From Serinus canaria (taxonomy: Eukaryota; Chordata; Aves; Passeriformes; Fringillidae): a stretch of DNA of 64,000 nucleotides. The translations under genes and the position numbers were made by a program. The DNA lies in the NCBI RefSeq assembly GCF_022539315.1, contig NC_066333.1, positions 5,155,501 through 5,219,500 of the forward strand, given 5' to 3'. The notes beneath the pieces were generated by a model. It was not told the origin of the DNA and ran no database searches. It saw only the letters and a program-made list of their open reading frames with translations. This document shows positions 1 to 11,040 of this stretch, piece after piece. How positions within the stretch are numbered: the stretch's first letter is position 1; each line of letters begins with the position of its first letter.

Positions 1-1281
1 CCTGATTTATTATCTGGCTACAGGGAAGTGCTGTCATCACTGACATGTTTAGACAGATTAACACAAACTGATTATAGTCTATAAAATTATTAAGTTTGAA
101 ATACCTTTATTTTGCTTAATATTTTATTAAAAAATATCTTTGACATATGCATAGCATCCAGTGTGTGTTATTCTTTGCCTACACAGGCTATTCCCTCCAC
201 TTTTAATGCAGAAATCTAAAACACACACTTTTTCCCCTACCTCTGCCTTAAAATACTTTTTCTCCCACCACTGCACATCACTGTCCAACAGCCATGTGCT
301 CTCAGTACTGGTGAAGGAAAAGGACTGGCCATGGTGGCAATCAGCATTTCAACTGCTAATTCTTTGCTCAATATGAATCTGAAACCAATGTTGCTTTCAT
401 CACCATCACCATTGTTCCAGGTCTGAGCCCAGGCTTTCCTTTTTTTGCAGTGGGGAAAATGAAGTGGATTATTGGGAAGAGGAGGCAGCCAAAATGGGAA
501 TCAGTGCTACTGAGCAAGAAGCCTGGGGGGTTTTCCCCACTTTCTCCCAACTTTCTATCCCTTCAGAGTTACTCATAAGGCACAAAAAGAGGAATTTTAA
601 AGGGAAGTCCCTGCCTGGTGGTTCTCTGCCCACACAGAGATGTTCTTCCTCTCACCACCTCTTGCTCCACGGTGCTCCATCCAAGAAATACAGGAGGGGA
701 GAACAGGGAAGCGCAGCAATGTAACTAGTTTCAAAGAAAAACTTTTTCTCCTCATCAGCAGAGCTGAAAGCTTTGAAAAACTCTTGCTTTCTGCACAACA
801 CGAACAGCTACACAAACTTTCTCTTCACTTCTCTTTCTCCCAGGAGGAGGGGAGTTAAGAACCTGAGAGATTTTTTATAGTTCTTCATTACTTCAAAATG
901 AACACTTTAATTCAAATTTCAGCACAGTTTTGCTCTTTTTCTTATTTTTTTTTCCTTCTTGTAAATGAGCTATTGAATGAAAGGACTATTTTATCCATTT
1001 TTTGTCTAAACATTTTTGGGGGTGGAGTGATCATTAAAATATACTGATACATGAGTCCTTGCAGTTTGCAATTTGGCTTACATTGAGTAATAGTTATTTG
1101 TCTGAGTTAAATTAATGTTGATGGATTTCTTTCATATTTCTTCCTCACTCTGAATAAGATTTACTGAATGTAGCTTTTAAATGTCATTACATGTGTGGCG
1201 TTAATTCACATCTGCATTTTTCTGCTGGGAGGGGTAACCTATTTTCTGCTTCCACTCTCAGTAGCTGGGCTCACATGTTTC
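1..1281. other. unique noncoding sequence
   Basis: AT-rich single-copy-looking DNA with scattered T-runs, for example near 943-960. Open frames are short, overlap on both strands and show no recognisable domain. I see no repeat, RNA gene or clear regulatory cluster here. Confidence 0.6.
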
Positions 1282-1376
1282 AGGGGCTAGTTCTGCCATT
1301 CACTGCTTTCAAAGAGCCCTGATTGGCTTCAGTGGGAGTTAAAAGCACTTCAGGGCTTTAAGAAAGAGGTCTGATC
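1282..1376. repeat. ancient amniote repeat remnant
   Basis: The stretch contains the phrases TTCTGCCATTCACTG and GGCTTCAGTGGGAGTT. Both resemble an old interspersed repeat that recurs in turtle, crocodile and bird DNA (theme: ATTCTGCC followed by TTGACTTCAGTGGGAGTT). The match is from memory of the pattern, not an alignment, and the family name is unknown to me. Two other remnants with related wording lie at 44611-44676 and 50507-50570. Confidence 0.4.
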
Positions 1377-2379
1377 AGTTTTTAAAGTGTTCAAAGCTGA
1401 ATGGATTTAACTATTATCCACGAGTTTTCAGAAGTTTCTTTCAGTGACAATATGAACCTCAGTGCACTTAGTGTGATTTTTTTAAAAAAAAAAGGATTTG
1501 GTATATTGTGGCAATAACTGCAGAGGAAAGGCTGCCTACAAGGAGTCAAAATCAGTTGTTCATCCAGCAGAAAGTCTCAGTCCATGGATGTCAGGTGGGA
1601 AGGCTTGGCTGGGAGACCTCAGCACAGCCAGGAATGTTGGCTCATGGCAGTTGGGACCTGGAGCCTTGACAATGCAGATTAAAACCTGGGACAAATTTAT
1701 GTCGTGTTCAAACAACAAACTGCCCTGGGGACCCCCCTGGTCCATCCAGGCTGCCATGCTGTTCCCCTTCAGCCTTGCCCTCACCATTCCATCTGTGCTG
1801 CTCCAGCTTGGTTTTGCCACGTCTCCACAGAGCATCCAACACCTGCTGGCAGGGCCTGGCTGGATGTTCAGCGTCTGTCCCCTGGAAACAGCCAAAATTC
1901 CTGAAAAATTCAAAGAATGCTTGACAAAGCACCTTGGAGTTGGGGTTTTGAGGTGCGGCGAGCCCATTCCTCCATGTTCCCACATTGCTCAGTGATCCAT
2001 CCCAACACCCAAACACAAGAACTTCTCTGAGCTTAAGCACCTGCAGAAGGGCTGGCATGTGGAGAAGTGCTCAACTGAAATGGAGCAACCTTGGAAGGAA
2101 CAGCCCTTGGAGTCCAAAACTTAGCTAATGGAAATTGGAATGGCAGCACTGATTACAAGGGACTCTCCTAATTAGCGCCAAGCAGAGAGACAGAGCTTTC
2201 TGAAGCACAAAACACAGCACAGCAGAACATCCCAGCAGAACCCAGCAGCCTTTAGAACTCTGACCTCTAAAACCATATTCCTTTGGTCAGCTCGGTTGCA
2301 ATGGTAAAGTGCTCTTAAAGAGGCACAATGAGTACTGAGGCTTACAAGAGCATTTATATAAAACATCATATATCTATCA
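1377..2379. other. unique noncoding sequence
   Basis: Mixed composition, with a GC-richer part around 1600-2000. The longest open frames here (1498-1995 plus and 1560-1985 minus) overlap antiparallel and have no recognisable protein features. I read them as chance frames. Confidence 0.5.
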
Positions 2380-2840
2380 AAGTGACAGCTGACTTTGAGT
2401 TAATCCTTGATAATTATGTTTCCTTGAGAATATTGTGGAATGTCTGGTTTGAGGAAGAAAAAAAAAACACATAACCACGTTGATTTGTGGCAGAATTATG
2501 CATGCGTATGGCTTTGCACGTGAAGCTGATCAATATGTGTCATTAGTGTCTACATACATAATTTTTATGGCTCTTTTTAATAGGGTTTGCTTTATGTTTT
2601 ATTTTGAGATTGCTAATGAAAGACAGCTATTTATTTAGAGGTCAGCATTAAGCTTGTTGTGATGAAATATGTATTTACTTTCTTTGTACTTGATAAGAAT
2701 AATGTATGTACGCTTATTATGTCGGCAGCATAAGATTTATGATCTCCACCACTATTAATGTCTTGCCTTTTCAGTGCTTGGATTTTGTAAATGAGCTGAT
2801 AAGTAGATACACTGCTGTTCCTTAGCAACCTTAATTGAAA
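2380..2840. other. candidate conserved noncoding element
   Basis: A repeat-free AT-rich block with varied sequence rather than low complexity. It contains GATCAAT, TTATGCATGCGTATG, ATTAATG and GCTGATAAG motifs. This texture is typical of vertebrate developmental enhancers. The call rests on sequence texture only; no alignment was possible. Confidence 0.3.
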
Positions 2841-3051
2841 TTTTTAAACTAAATACTTTCATTTTGGAGTTTCCCAGGTAATTTTTTTTTGGCACTCCTC
2901 TACGTGTTTACTTTCTCTTTTCCTCCGTTTGTTACAAGAAAATACCTCAGTAGTTTTTTCCTCCCCTTTTTGTAATTAAAAGAAAAAACAGGAGAGGTGA
3001 CAAGGAAAGCAACTTTCAGCCAGTGATCCACAGCTTCTCCTGCACTCCTGA

Positions 3052-3113
3052 CGTTTTCCCTGGCAGGCGTCAGCAACGCTTTTACGAGAAAACTGCGCCG
3101 TCCTCTCGCCACG
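3052..3113. promoter_or_regulatory. CpG-dense patch
   Basis: Eight CpG dinucleotides occur within 62 bp (3052, 3068, 3077, 3085, 3096, 3099, 3107, 3112) in a region otherwise almost devoid of CpG. The GC-rich segment 3119-3400 beside it is CpG-poor. Retained CpG suggests germline hypomethylation or constraint, but the patch is far too short for a CpG island. Confidence 0.3.
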
Positions 3114-3118
3114 ACCTT

Positions 3119-3540
3119 TTTGCAAGTTTTCAGCAGCACATAAACCTGCTGCTAAGTTTATGGAAGGCCTGCTGCAGGCAGGCTGCTGCCCAGGAGCAGG
3201 GGCAGGCAGGGCATGCAGGGGCTCCAGAGGGGACAAACAGCATCCCCAGTGACCAGCAGCACCTGGGTGACGCCACAGCCGCTGTGGCTGCCTGCCACCA
3301 GCCCCACCTGCACCCCTGGCCACAGCAGCTCATCTCTGCCCAGCAAGGACACCCTCTCACCTGACCCTGCTTCCAGAAGTGCTGCTGTTGTTGTTGTTAT
3401 CAATGCTTCTCAAATGATTTCCTGCTCATTTATTTTTTTAACAATAGGCTCCATGGCTGTCCTTCAGTGCCTGTGAAAACCCACCTGTAATGCCAAGTTA
3501 AATATTAAGTTACACATCAGCCTCTCTGCTTTCCTGTTAG
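3119..3540. other. GC-rich noncoding segment
   Basis: Rich in CTG/CAG and CCTG-type words with a short TTG repeat near 3386-3397. Open frames occur in several phases on both strands, which is expected of stop-poor GC-rich DNA. No conserved protein is recognisable. Confidence 0.45.
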
Positions 3541-3566
3541 AAAAACAAACAAACAAACAAACAAAC
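3541..3566. repeat. (AAAC)n microsatellite
   Basis: About six uninterrupted AAAC units preceded by an A-run. A similar CAAA array is present at 8442-8471. Confidence 0.9.
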
Positions 3567-6500
3567 ATATATCCCTGTGCTCCCATCTAGGTACTGAGCT
3601 TGATTTTTCTTTATAGTTTCCATAATTTTCTGAGTCTTCAGGTGCCTTATGAAAGACCATACCCTGTAATCATGGCACTCATCTTTCAACAATTATTCAT
3701 CCTCTTCCTCCTTGAGCTCTTTTTGGGGGCATAATGTTCAGGGGTGAGAGACCTGAATCAGTTTAATCCCTCTGCCTTTTTTCTCAGTGCTTTGGTGCAT
3801 TCAATACTTTTGTCAGATGTAATTGTATCTGGGTAATGAGGAGATGAGTTCTGAGCTGAAGTGAAATAGTTACAAGGTGTGTGAGCTTGTCCCACACACA
3901 GAGACAGGAATTACAGGCTGAGGAATAAAAGTTTTCCTTGTCAGTGTGATCTGAGAGGTGTCAGAGGAGCAGCAGCTACCAAGAGCAGAACAAGCCAGGG
4001 CTGATTCAGCCTGGCTCCATACACAGATGGCAGAAAGCACCTGGATCCTCACATTTGTTTAGAAAAAAACTATGAAAAAAAAAAGGATTACAGCACATAG
4101 ATTCTTAAAAAAAAAAAAGTTATTTTTAGAAGAGGCCCCAAATTAATCAAATCATCCACACTGCATTTAAGAAACCATTCCAGTAAATTCAGGGGGGGTT
4201 GGGATATATTGTCTGAATACTCCAACTGCCCATGTCACCCCAAAAGTGCCTCCAGGACACTGGGGTTGCACCAGCTTTTCAAAGACAACTGAGAGCAGAG
4301 CCACTCCATCCAAGTGAGCACCAGGCTGGCTTTTATAGCTGTTTTTGGACTTTTTAATCACCTGCTTTTGTGTGAATTCTGCTAAAGGGGAAAGGGTGTG
4401 GAGGTTTCAGAACTGGAGCTCCTAAAGGTGTAGCATCCAGCAGCTGCTCAGGAAATGTCAGAAATCCCCACGTCACCAGGCTGGGAAGGGCAGCAGAGAG
4501 AAGCACAAAAGCCACTTCACATTCACTGCAGCCAAAGGTGTTTCCTTTAGCTCCTCTTTTCTGAAAGAGGGGGGGAAGAGCTGGAAGGACCAGCCACAGA
4601 AGCTGAGCTGGCAGCACCATGGTCACTTCAGGAGAAGCTGCTTGCACAGGGGAAAGGCAGCAGTGACCTTTCACTGACACCCCAGTGGGCTTGGAGGGGA
4701 AGCAGCATCTCTGTGGGGCTGGCAGCATCTCTGCCTGGGGCACACACAGCCCTGGAGTCCTCCATTGCCCTTTCCTGAGCCTTTCCAGGGGTCCTGATGT
4801 TGCAATTGTGTGAATATCCAGTATTTTGCTCATTTAGGAATTAAAGTAATTTGTCACTTCAGGGTGGCTTTAGCAGGTCATGTCCTGCTAAAGGATTAAC
4901 TATAAAGCAGGGGGAAATCTTCAGTGTGATGTGACACCTGACCTGTCACCCCCACCACTGCTGCTGGCATGGGCTGGAATTGTGGCTGAACAGCACCAGA
5001 AGAATACAAATGGTAAAAAGAAAGTTTCACTTGAAATCAAAACTTTCAACATCTGCAGAAATCAATAGCAACAAAAAAATATGTGGATATTCATCTCATT
5101 CATTTCACATCCACTTTATTGGATTTCTCTCAAACCCTCCTTTGCCCCCACCCCAAAACACCTCACTGAGCTGAAATCTACAACTTCTTTGGCTCCTGTT
5201 CTCTTAATTGGGGTAAATGTGGAAAATATAGTTTTATTAGGAGGTCTCTCAGCAGCATCTATGTCACTCATTGCAGTGAGCTCCCCAGAGTGTGCTGAAA
5301 CAGGCTGGTACAGGAATAGAAGAAAGTTTTATGAAAAAGTAGTTGTTTTTCCCAGCTGGCTTCACCCAAGTGCTGCCAAAATAAAGCTCCTCACTCACAC
5401 ACCTTGGCTGTTTGCCTGCACAAGGTCTCCAAAATATCCAGTGGGTGGAGAACAGGGGCTTTTCCTTCCCCACCAGCTGACCCATCATGGTCCAATCACT
5501 CCAGTGTAAATCTATTTTTATCTCCAAAGGCAATCCAGATGATGACATAATGATTGTGGGAGCAATGCCACACAGGGCACCTGCTGAGACAGCTGAGAAA
5601 AAGCCAGGACAGTTCCCCAAAACTCTGCCAGCAGGGGAGCACCCCAGGGCATCTGCATGGGGCACATCCTGGCTGTGTATGGGCACCCACAGCCTGCAGC
5701 CTTCTCTGCCCACGGAGATGCCACCCCCCATTTTTTAGCAAGTCTATCTGGGTTTAATTTTTTCCTTTTGTTTAGACATCTCCAATGGTCTGCTCCAGCC
5801 TCAAGACACAGCCTGGAGCCTGTGCCCCAAAAGCCATGGGAGGTGCTCCACTGGATTTCAGGAGGTTGGAGCATCTCACCCATTACCATACCCACAGCCA
5901 GGTCACTTCAAAGGCAGGATTGCAGGGCAGAGGTGATATTTCTCTGCAGTGCTGGACCTCAGAAATGCAGGTGCCTCTTTGTTATATTGCTCTGTTGGAG
6001 ATGTTTATGGCAGCATTTGGGGGAAGGGAGGCTTCAGCCCTCCAATTCCTGGGAGCTGGTTTAGTCCTGCAAGCTCAAGGCCTGAGGGTGCATTCAGAGC
6101 AAAATGACCAGAAGGAAAATAAGCAGGAGAGGGAGTTTTTATTAAAAATTTCAGTTGATGTAAATGTACTTCATTTTTCCTCAAAAGTGTGCAGTTCTGA
6201 TCAGGTTTAATAAAGCCCCTTGAGACCAAGGATGTGGTAAACACAAACCAGAAAACAGTGGGCTCTGTCTGTAGCTCCTTGGTCAGACCAGCACCTGTGC
6301 TCCCATCACACAGCTTGGCCTGTGAGAAGACACAAGAGAACACACATGGTGTGTCTCCACTCACTGAGGAGAATTCAGGTGTCACTATACAATAACCTGA
6401 ATTAAAATGGATTATGATTCAGGGACAACAAAACTCCAGTAACATGAAAAGGATTTTCTGCCCAAGTCCCATGCAGCAGGACATGGTTGGATTGTGTTAT

Positions 6501-7297
6501 TTCTGTGCTTCTCTTCCCTTATCCTCTTCTTCCCCTCAGCCTCCCCAGTCTCCCTCCACATGATGGGTCTCCCTATTAAATCTCAGACACTTCTCAGAGT
6601 CCCCCAGACCCCTCACATCACCAGCCATGGACACCAAATGAGAGCTATATGGTTTATGTAGGGACAGAGGGTCCTAGAAGGATTTTGACCCCTCTCCCAG
6701 GCTGGATGAAGTGAGGGAAAGCCCATCCCATCCCTCCAATGGGGTTTGCAAAAGCCTCTCCTGAGCACAGGCTGGGGCCTGCTCCCTGATCTGACCTGAC
6801 TTTGCTTTTCCTGGAGTGTGCAAGGGAGGATATGAAAGAGGATGTTACACAGGACAATAAATTTGTCTCTTGGCATCCTGCGTTGATAAGAGGAGGAAAA
6901 TAAAAAAACCAAAACACAATACCATAACTAGCATTTTCAGGACAAACTGCCTGGCAACAGCTCTAAAAAGAGGAGGAAAGAACCCAAATGGCTCATTGCA
7001 ATTAGGTAAAAGGATTTAAAACCACACATCCTCAGAGCCAGTGAAAGCCCAAGGCTGTGGAATGGCCCATCCCTCCATGGGATAAAACCCTGAATAACAC
7101 TGTGCTATCCTGGCAGCACAAACAAAGTAATTTGGGTGTCCTGGCTGTTGGAAGCCTCTGTCCTGGCTGCTGGTTTCCAGGAGAGAAGGTGGCCCTGCCC
7201 TGGGTCAGTGCACTGCCTGGACTGTCCCCTGTGCCCTGTCACTGCCACTCAGCAGAGCTGGAGTGGTGGCTGAGGAGCTGTGGGGTAGGAGCAGGAG
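3567..7297. other. unique noncoding sequence
   Basis: Alternating AT-rich and moderately GC-rich DNA with A-runs near 4073-4085 and 4109-4120. Overlapping open frames at 4354-4833 and 5264-6210 lie on both strands, lack recognisable motifs and look like chance frames. No RNA gene or interspersed repeat was recognised. Confidence 0.5.
7292..7297. repeat. target-site duplication, left copy
   Basis: CAGGAG here matches 7912-7917 exactly and brackets the solo LTR. Six base pairs is the duplication length expected for ERVK-type integrases. Confidence 0.55.
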
Positions 7298-7911
7298 TTT
7301 TGGGTTTTTTGTGGTTGAAATGGCTCTCAAGGTATTAAAAAGTCTTTTTTTCCAGCTTCACAACCACAGAAGAAGTTGAGATCCTTTGGCTTTGGTTTTC
7401 AAGGTTATTTTCTCTTATCTATGACATTTCTTCTTTGATTTGCTGAGGTTTTTTTGGGAGGTCAGTTCACGGTACACTGACCGCCCTTGGGGTGGTGTTA
7501 GCTTTTTATACTAAAAACTACATGTATTTTAATTGCAATAATTTTCTAATACCTATCACTTTTGTTTGACAGTGTGTCTCTATTTTAAACTAATCCAAAA
7601 GTGTCACCAGCCCAGCAGAAGATGGAGGACAAGAAGAAAAAGAAGAAGGAAAAGACACGCACAGATTATTCTATTTTGTCTCTTGAACCTCCATTCTAAA
7701 ATTTCCAAATTCTACTTTCTCACCCTGTGACAAATTCACTGTCATTCTACTCGAACTCTTGTGGTTTGTAATCTTCACACAAAGTTGGGAATTGTTTCCA
7801 TGGGCTAAAATGGAAGGCACAGGTGGTTTTAACTCCGTGCCAAGGTCTCTGAGCCCCTGCCAGGGTCTGGAGTCACCCAGGGCAGCCAGAGGAATGTCCT
7901 GGGATCTGACA
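7298..7911 (-). mobile_element. solo LTR, endogenous retrovirus (ERVK-type)
   Basis: The sequence strongly resembles a long terminal repeat family common in songbird genomes, including the CAGTTCACGG, ACTGACCGCCC, TATACTAAAAACTACATG and GAGTCACCCAGGGC words. A perfect 6-bp direct repeat, CAGGAG, flanks it (7292-7297 and 7912-7917), which fits class II (ERVK) integration. The right end is canonical (TGACA), while the left end begins TTTTGGG rather than TG, so a terminal base appears mutated or the boundary is off by a base or two. A minus-strand TATA-like box (TATAAAAA, 7503-7510) supports minus sense. No canonical AATAAA was found downstream of it. No gag, pol or env sequence adjoins, so this is a solo LTR left by recombination. 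The exact family name was not verified. Confidence 0.75.
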
Positions 7912-7917
7912 CAGGAG
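7912..7917. repeat. target-site duplication, right copy
   Basis: CAGGAG directly follows the TGACA end of the solo LTR and matches 7292-7297. Confidence 0.55.
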
Positions 7918-8441
7918 GGCTCAGATGTGTCCCAGAATTGGTGTGCAGGGCTCTGGAGGAGCAGGGCCTTGGGGGACAATTCCATTCCTGCAGGGAGGTC
8001 ACTGCTTCTGCTCTGGGTGCTCTGAAGGCAGCGAGGGGCTGGCACAGCCCGTGGGCACAGCTGGGGTGTGCAGGAGAGCCCCGAAGGCTCTGCTGCTCCT
8101 CTGAGTCACCACCCTGCCTCCTCCTCCTCCTCACCTGAGGGGAAGGAGCACCCTCAGCTTTCCAGGTCACTCTGATCAGACAGTGCCCACATCACACCAG
8201 CTCTGCCAGGCCCTGCAGTGCCACAGCTCACCCTGCCCAGGGCTGGGCACAGGTGACTTCACTTTGTCACTTGGCTTTCACCTGCAGGAGCCAAAAGCAT
8301 TAGTAACCCACAGCAGGGAGCACAGGGCAACCTTCTTGCTTGGGCAACACACAGGTCTCCACCAAACACCAGTGTCTGAGCTTGCACAGGGTGGCTCACC
8401 TGGCTGCCAAAAGCAGAGAGCAGTCCTGCATTTAAACACCC
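7918..8441. other. GC-rich noncoding segment
   Basis: Rich in CTG, CAG and CCTCC words, with a short CTC repeat near 8117-8131. Open frames on both strands, some running on from the LTR, carry no recognisable domain. Confidence 0.5.
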
Positions 8442-8471
8442 CAAACAAACAAACAAACAAACAAACAAACA
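8442..8471. repeat. (CAAA)n microsatellite
   Basis: Seven uninterrupted CAAA units. The reverse-strand reading gives the phenylalanine/valine/cysteine/leucine-rich frame seen here, which is an artefact of the repeat. Confidence 0.9.
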
Positions 8472-8579
8472 CCACCTCTCTGTGGGCCTTTGTAGGTGAG
8501 CTACGAGCCAACAGCAATACCCATGGCCATCTGGACAGCAGTGTTAAAGAGTTTTGTTTTAAGTATTAACTGCTGGATT

Positions 8580-8930
8580 TAAAGCTCACCAAGCAGCTCC
8601 TATTAGGTTGGACTCAAAATTTCGTGGGAATGAAAATAATTGGGCTGCAGGTTGCAGCAGCTGTTGGGAAATAGTGGCAGGACAATGAAAGATATGTTGA
8701 AAAGAAGAATTTCTGTATGAGGCCTATGGCATTGAAAAAATTACTGGTTAATCATATGCTAATCAAAACATCAGAGAGAGTCAAAATTTCATATGGAGAG
8801 GTAACAGGGAAACCATACTTAACTAAATAAGGATCAACCACTGTTAGTGGAAGTCAGAAACAAATCCTTAAGTGACTGAATGAATAAAGAGCAACTGTTT
8901 CTACTTATACTGCCTGAGCATGTTATTTGT
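8580..8930. other. candidate conserved noncoding element
   Basis: Repeat-free AT-rich DNA of high complexity with GGTTAATCATATGCTAATC (a homeodomain/POU-like string) near 8746-8764, plus GAAAATAATTGGG and ACTTAACTAAATAAGG. Almost no open frames are present. The texture resembles a vertebrate enhancer. Conservation is inferred, not measured. Confidence 0.3.
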
Positions 8931-10171
8931 TTTCAGGAAAAAAAAGGGGTTAGGCTAATGCAAAACCTTAAAAAAAAATTTTAAAAAAGCAATTTACATA
9001 GGTCTTACATGCTTGAAAATAGAATGAAATAATTAATTTTTTACATGTTTTCTTGTTCAGAAAAATCAAAAGAAAATGCTGTCTGTTCTGTGTCTGAGCT
9101 GTCCATCCAACATCCTGGGATGATTAACCAGGTCCACACCTTTCACAACAGAAAACAGCAGCATTCCCTGCCCTATGCTCCCTTTCTCCCTCCCCGGGAA
9201 GATTGTATCATCAAAGCTCCACTGAAATATTGTTTTCCAGGGATTTCGCAGGCAAGCTGGTCCTGGAGGTAAAGTGCAGTGATAGGGACACATGGAAACC
9301 CAGAGTGTTCCACTCCCCAGGCTGCCCTGCACAAGCTGAATCTGTCACTTGCAGGGTGTCTCACTGTACCCCCAATGTAACTGCTGGGACACTTGGCATT
9401 GCCCTGCAGTTTCTGCTGGAGTTACCATCACATCCCCCAGGAAATGCTCAGACAATTTTCCAGTATTTTATTGCTGATCCTGGGCAGTTCCAAGCAGCAG
9501 CAAGGAGCTCAGGTGAGTCCTCCCCAGGTCCTGCAAGGAGCCTGTCAAGGGCTTCATCATCTCTGGGTTGAGTGAACGCTTGTGGGTGTGCAAACCCAGG
9601 GCACTGGGAATATTTCTCTGTCTGCTCTGGGGTGCCCTGACCCCCAGGGCAGCACTGACTCTGACCCTCATTCATGGAGAAAGTGTCCCAGACTTCAAAA
9701 TAGACTGGAATCCACAAAAGTGTGAAATAGGTTATAGAGAGCAGTGCAGGTGTGTCACTGGGTGAGAAATTGAGGGTTTGGGGTTTTTAGTGTGTTGTGG
9801 ATGGAAGCAGGATGGAGGGCACAGGGTGTCATCCTGGGCTTCTCCTTCATGCTTCTTCTTCCTCCTTCTCCATGGGTTTGGGTGGCATTCTGTAATTGGG
9901 CAGAAAAGTCCTCACTGTGGGCTCTGTGGGATCAGTTACTGGCTTAAAAGGGAAAATAATCCAGGTGTCAGTTCCTAATTGGATAGCTTACCATTAAAAG
10001 CCCTTGGAACAAGAGATTGTTGGCCATTTTGTGCCTTCTAATGAAAAGCTGCCCAACTCACAGCAGTGAGACTGTTTCACTGATAATAAACAATAAACAC
10101 CTGAGTCTGAAAGTGAACTGCTGCCTCAAGTGCCTTCAGTCCAGACCCAGAGAAACTCAACAACTTGGACC
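8931..10171. other. unique noncoding sequence
   Basis: An A-rich start (8938-8990) grades into mixed DNA. A GTGAGT donor-like word near 9512 follows a short open stretch, but no reading frame has a recognisable product. No repeat was recognised. Confidence 0.5.
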
Positions 10172-10195
10172 CCCACATGTGGTGACACATGTGGG
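10172..10195. promoter_or_regulatory. double E-box inverted repeat
   Basis: Perfect 10-bp arms, CCCACATGTG and CACATGTGGG, are separated by GTGA. Each arm carries a CACATGTG E-box, the class bound by bHLH and MiT/TFE factors. The symmetry is seen directly; any binding is inferred. Confidence 0.4.
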
Positions 10196-10454
10196 CAACT
10201 CCTCATAACCACACTGGAAAAGTACAAACCCGAGATCTGTCACCTCCAGCCTGCTGAGTGTCTAATTATCTGCCCAGGTATTGCAGGGCCCTGCTGGGAG
10301 TCCTGGCAAGCCTGAGAGATGTCTGCTCCTCCACGGCTGCTGGGGCTGCAGGCTGGTTGTGTAACAGCCTAAAAGCCATCCCAGAGCAGCGTGTGCCCCG
10401 TACACCTGGGCTGGTTTGCAAAACAGGTGTGCTCTTGGCTGGGCAGGGTGGGTC

Positions 10455-10622
10455 CGGCTGCGCCTCGCACGTCGGGTGGCATCAAAAGAGGCCCAGGGTT
10501 GAAAGTGGGTGAAGGAGACAAAAGGCAGGGCTGGGAGGGAAGCTTGGGTGGAGGAGGAGAAGCGGGAGAGGTGGCGGATGAGAGGCTGCAGTGTGGGCCG
10601 TGGTTACGCTGCAACACCGCCG
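10455..10622. promoter_or_regulatory. CpG-rich patch beside solo LTR
   Basis: Eleven CpGs occur in two clumps, 10455-10474 and 10563-10622, against a strongly CpG-depleted background. The stretch is purine-rich in between. No TATA box or ORF with a recognisable product is present. It ends about 70 bp before the LTR insertion. Confidence 0.3.
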
Positions 10623-10685
10623 GGAATTACCTGGGAGGAGAGAAGGGCAAGAGCTGTGCCAGAGCAGGAGCATTCCCTGGGTGCA

Positions 10686-10691
10686 GAGCAT
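10686..10691. repeat. target-site duplication, left copy
   Basis: GAGCAT immediately precedes the LTR and is repeated exactly at 11041-11046. Confidence 0.85.
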
Positions 10692-11040
10692 TGTGGTGGT
10701 GTTTGAGGGTCCCCAGGACAAGGGAAGAGAATCTTGACTCCATGTTTCAGAAGGCTGATTTATTATTTTATGATATATATTATATTAAAAGAAAATTATA
10801 TATTAAAACTATACTAAAGAAAGAGAAAGGAGACATCCGAAAGCTAGAAAGGAATGAATAATAAAATCTTGTGACTGCTCACAGCCTGGACCTGTGATTG
10901 ATCATTAATTAAAAGCAATTCACATGCTGGGTAAACAATTCTCCAAATCGCATTCCAAAGTAGCAAAACATGGGGAAGCCGAAGCTTCTCAGGAGAAAAA
11001 ATCCTGGCAAAAGTATTTTTCATAAAATATGTCAGTGACA
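10692..11040 (-). mobile_element. solo LTR, endogenous retrovirus (ERVK-type)
   Basis: A 349-bp element with canonical TG...CA ends (TGTGGTGG at the left, GTGACA at the right) and an exact 6-bp target duplication, GAGCAT. The body strongly resembles an abundant songbird LTR (words GACTCCATGTTTCAGAAGGC, GATATATATTATATTAAAA, CTTCTCAGGAG, TTTTTCATAAAA). On the minus strand it carries a TATA-like AT-rich core and, downstream, an AATAAA polyadenylation signal (complement of 10759-10764) about 70 bp from the end. It therefore reads U3-R-U5 right to left. No internal retroviral genes flank it, so it is a solo LTR. The 6-bp duplication points to class II (ERVK-like). The exact family name was not verified. 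Confidence 0.85.
10759..10764 (-). terminator. LTR polyadenylation signal AATAAA
   Basis: TTTATT on the plus strand reads AATAAA in the LTR sense direction. It sits between the TATA-like core and the U5 end, as expected for an LTR poly(A) signal. Confidence 0.55.

Noticed and set aside
1498..1995. 165-codon plus-strand frame
   Set aside because: No recognisable domain, and an antiparallel frame of similar length covers the same DNA.
4610..4635. GGCAGCACCATGGTCAC resembling a REST/NRSF site
   Set aside because: Only the left half fits; the right half lacks the expected GGACAGCGCC-like core.
5620..5650. GCCAGCAGGGGAGCACC resembling a CTCF site
   Set aside because: The right half of the motif does not fit the consensus well; several mismatches in key positions.
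7298..11040. The two LTRs as ends of a single provirus
   Set aside because: Their sequences differ, each has its own 6-bp flanking repeat, and no retroviral genes lie between them.
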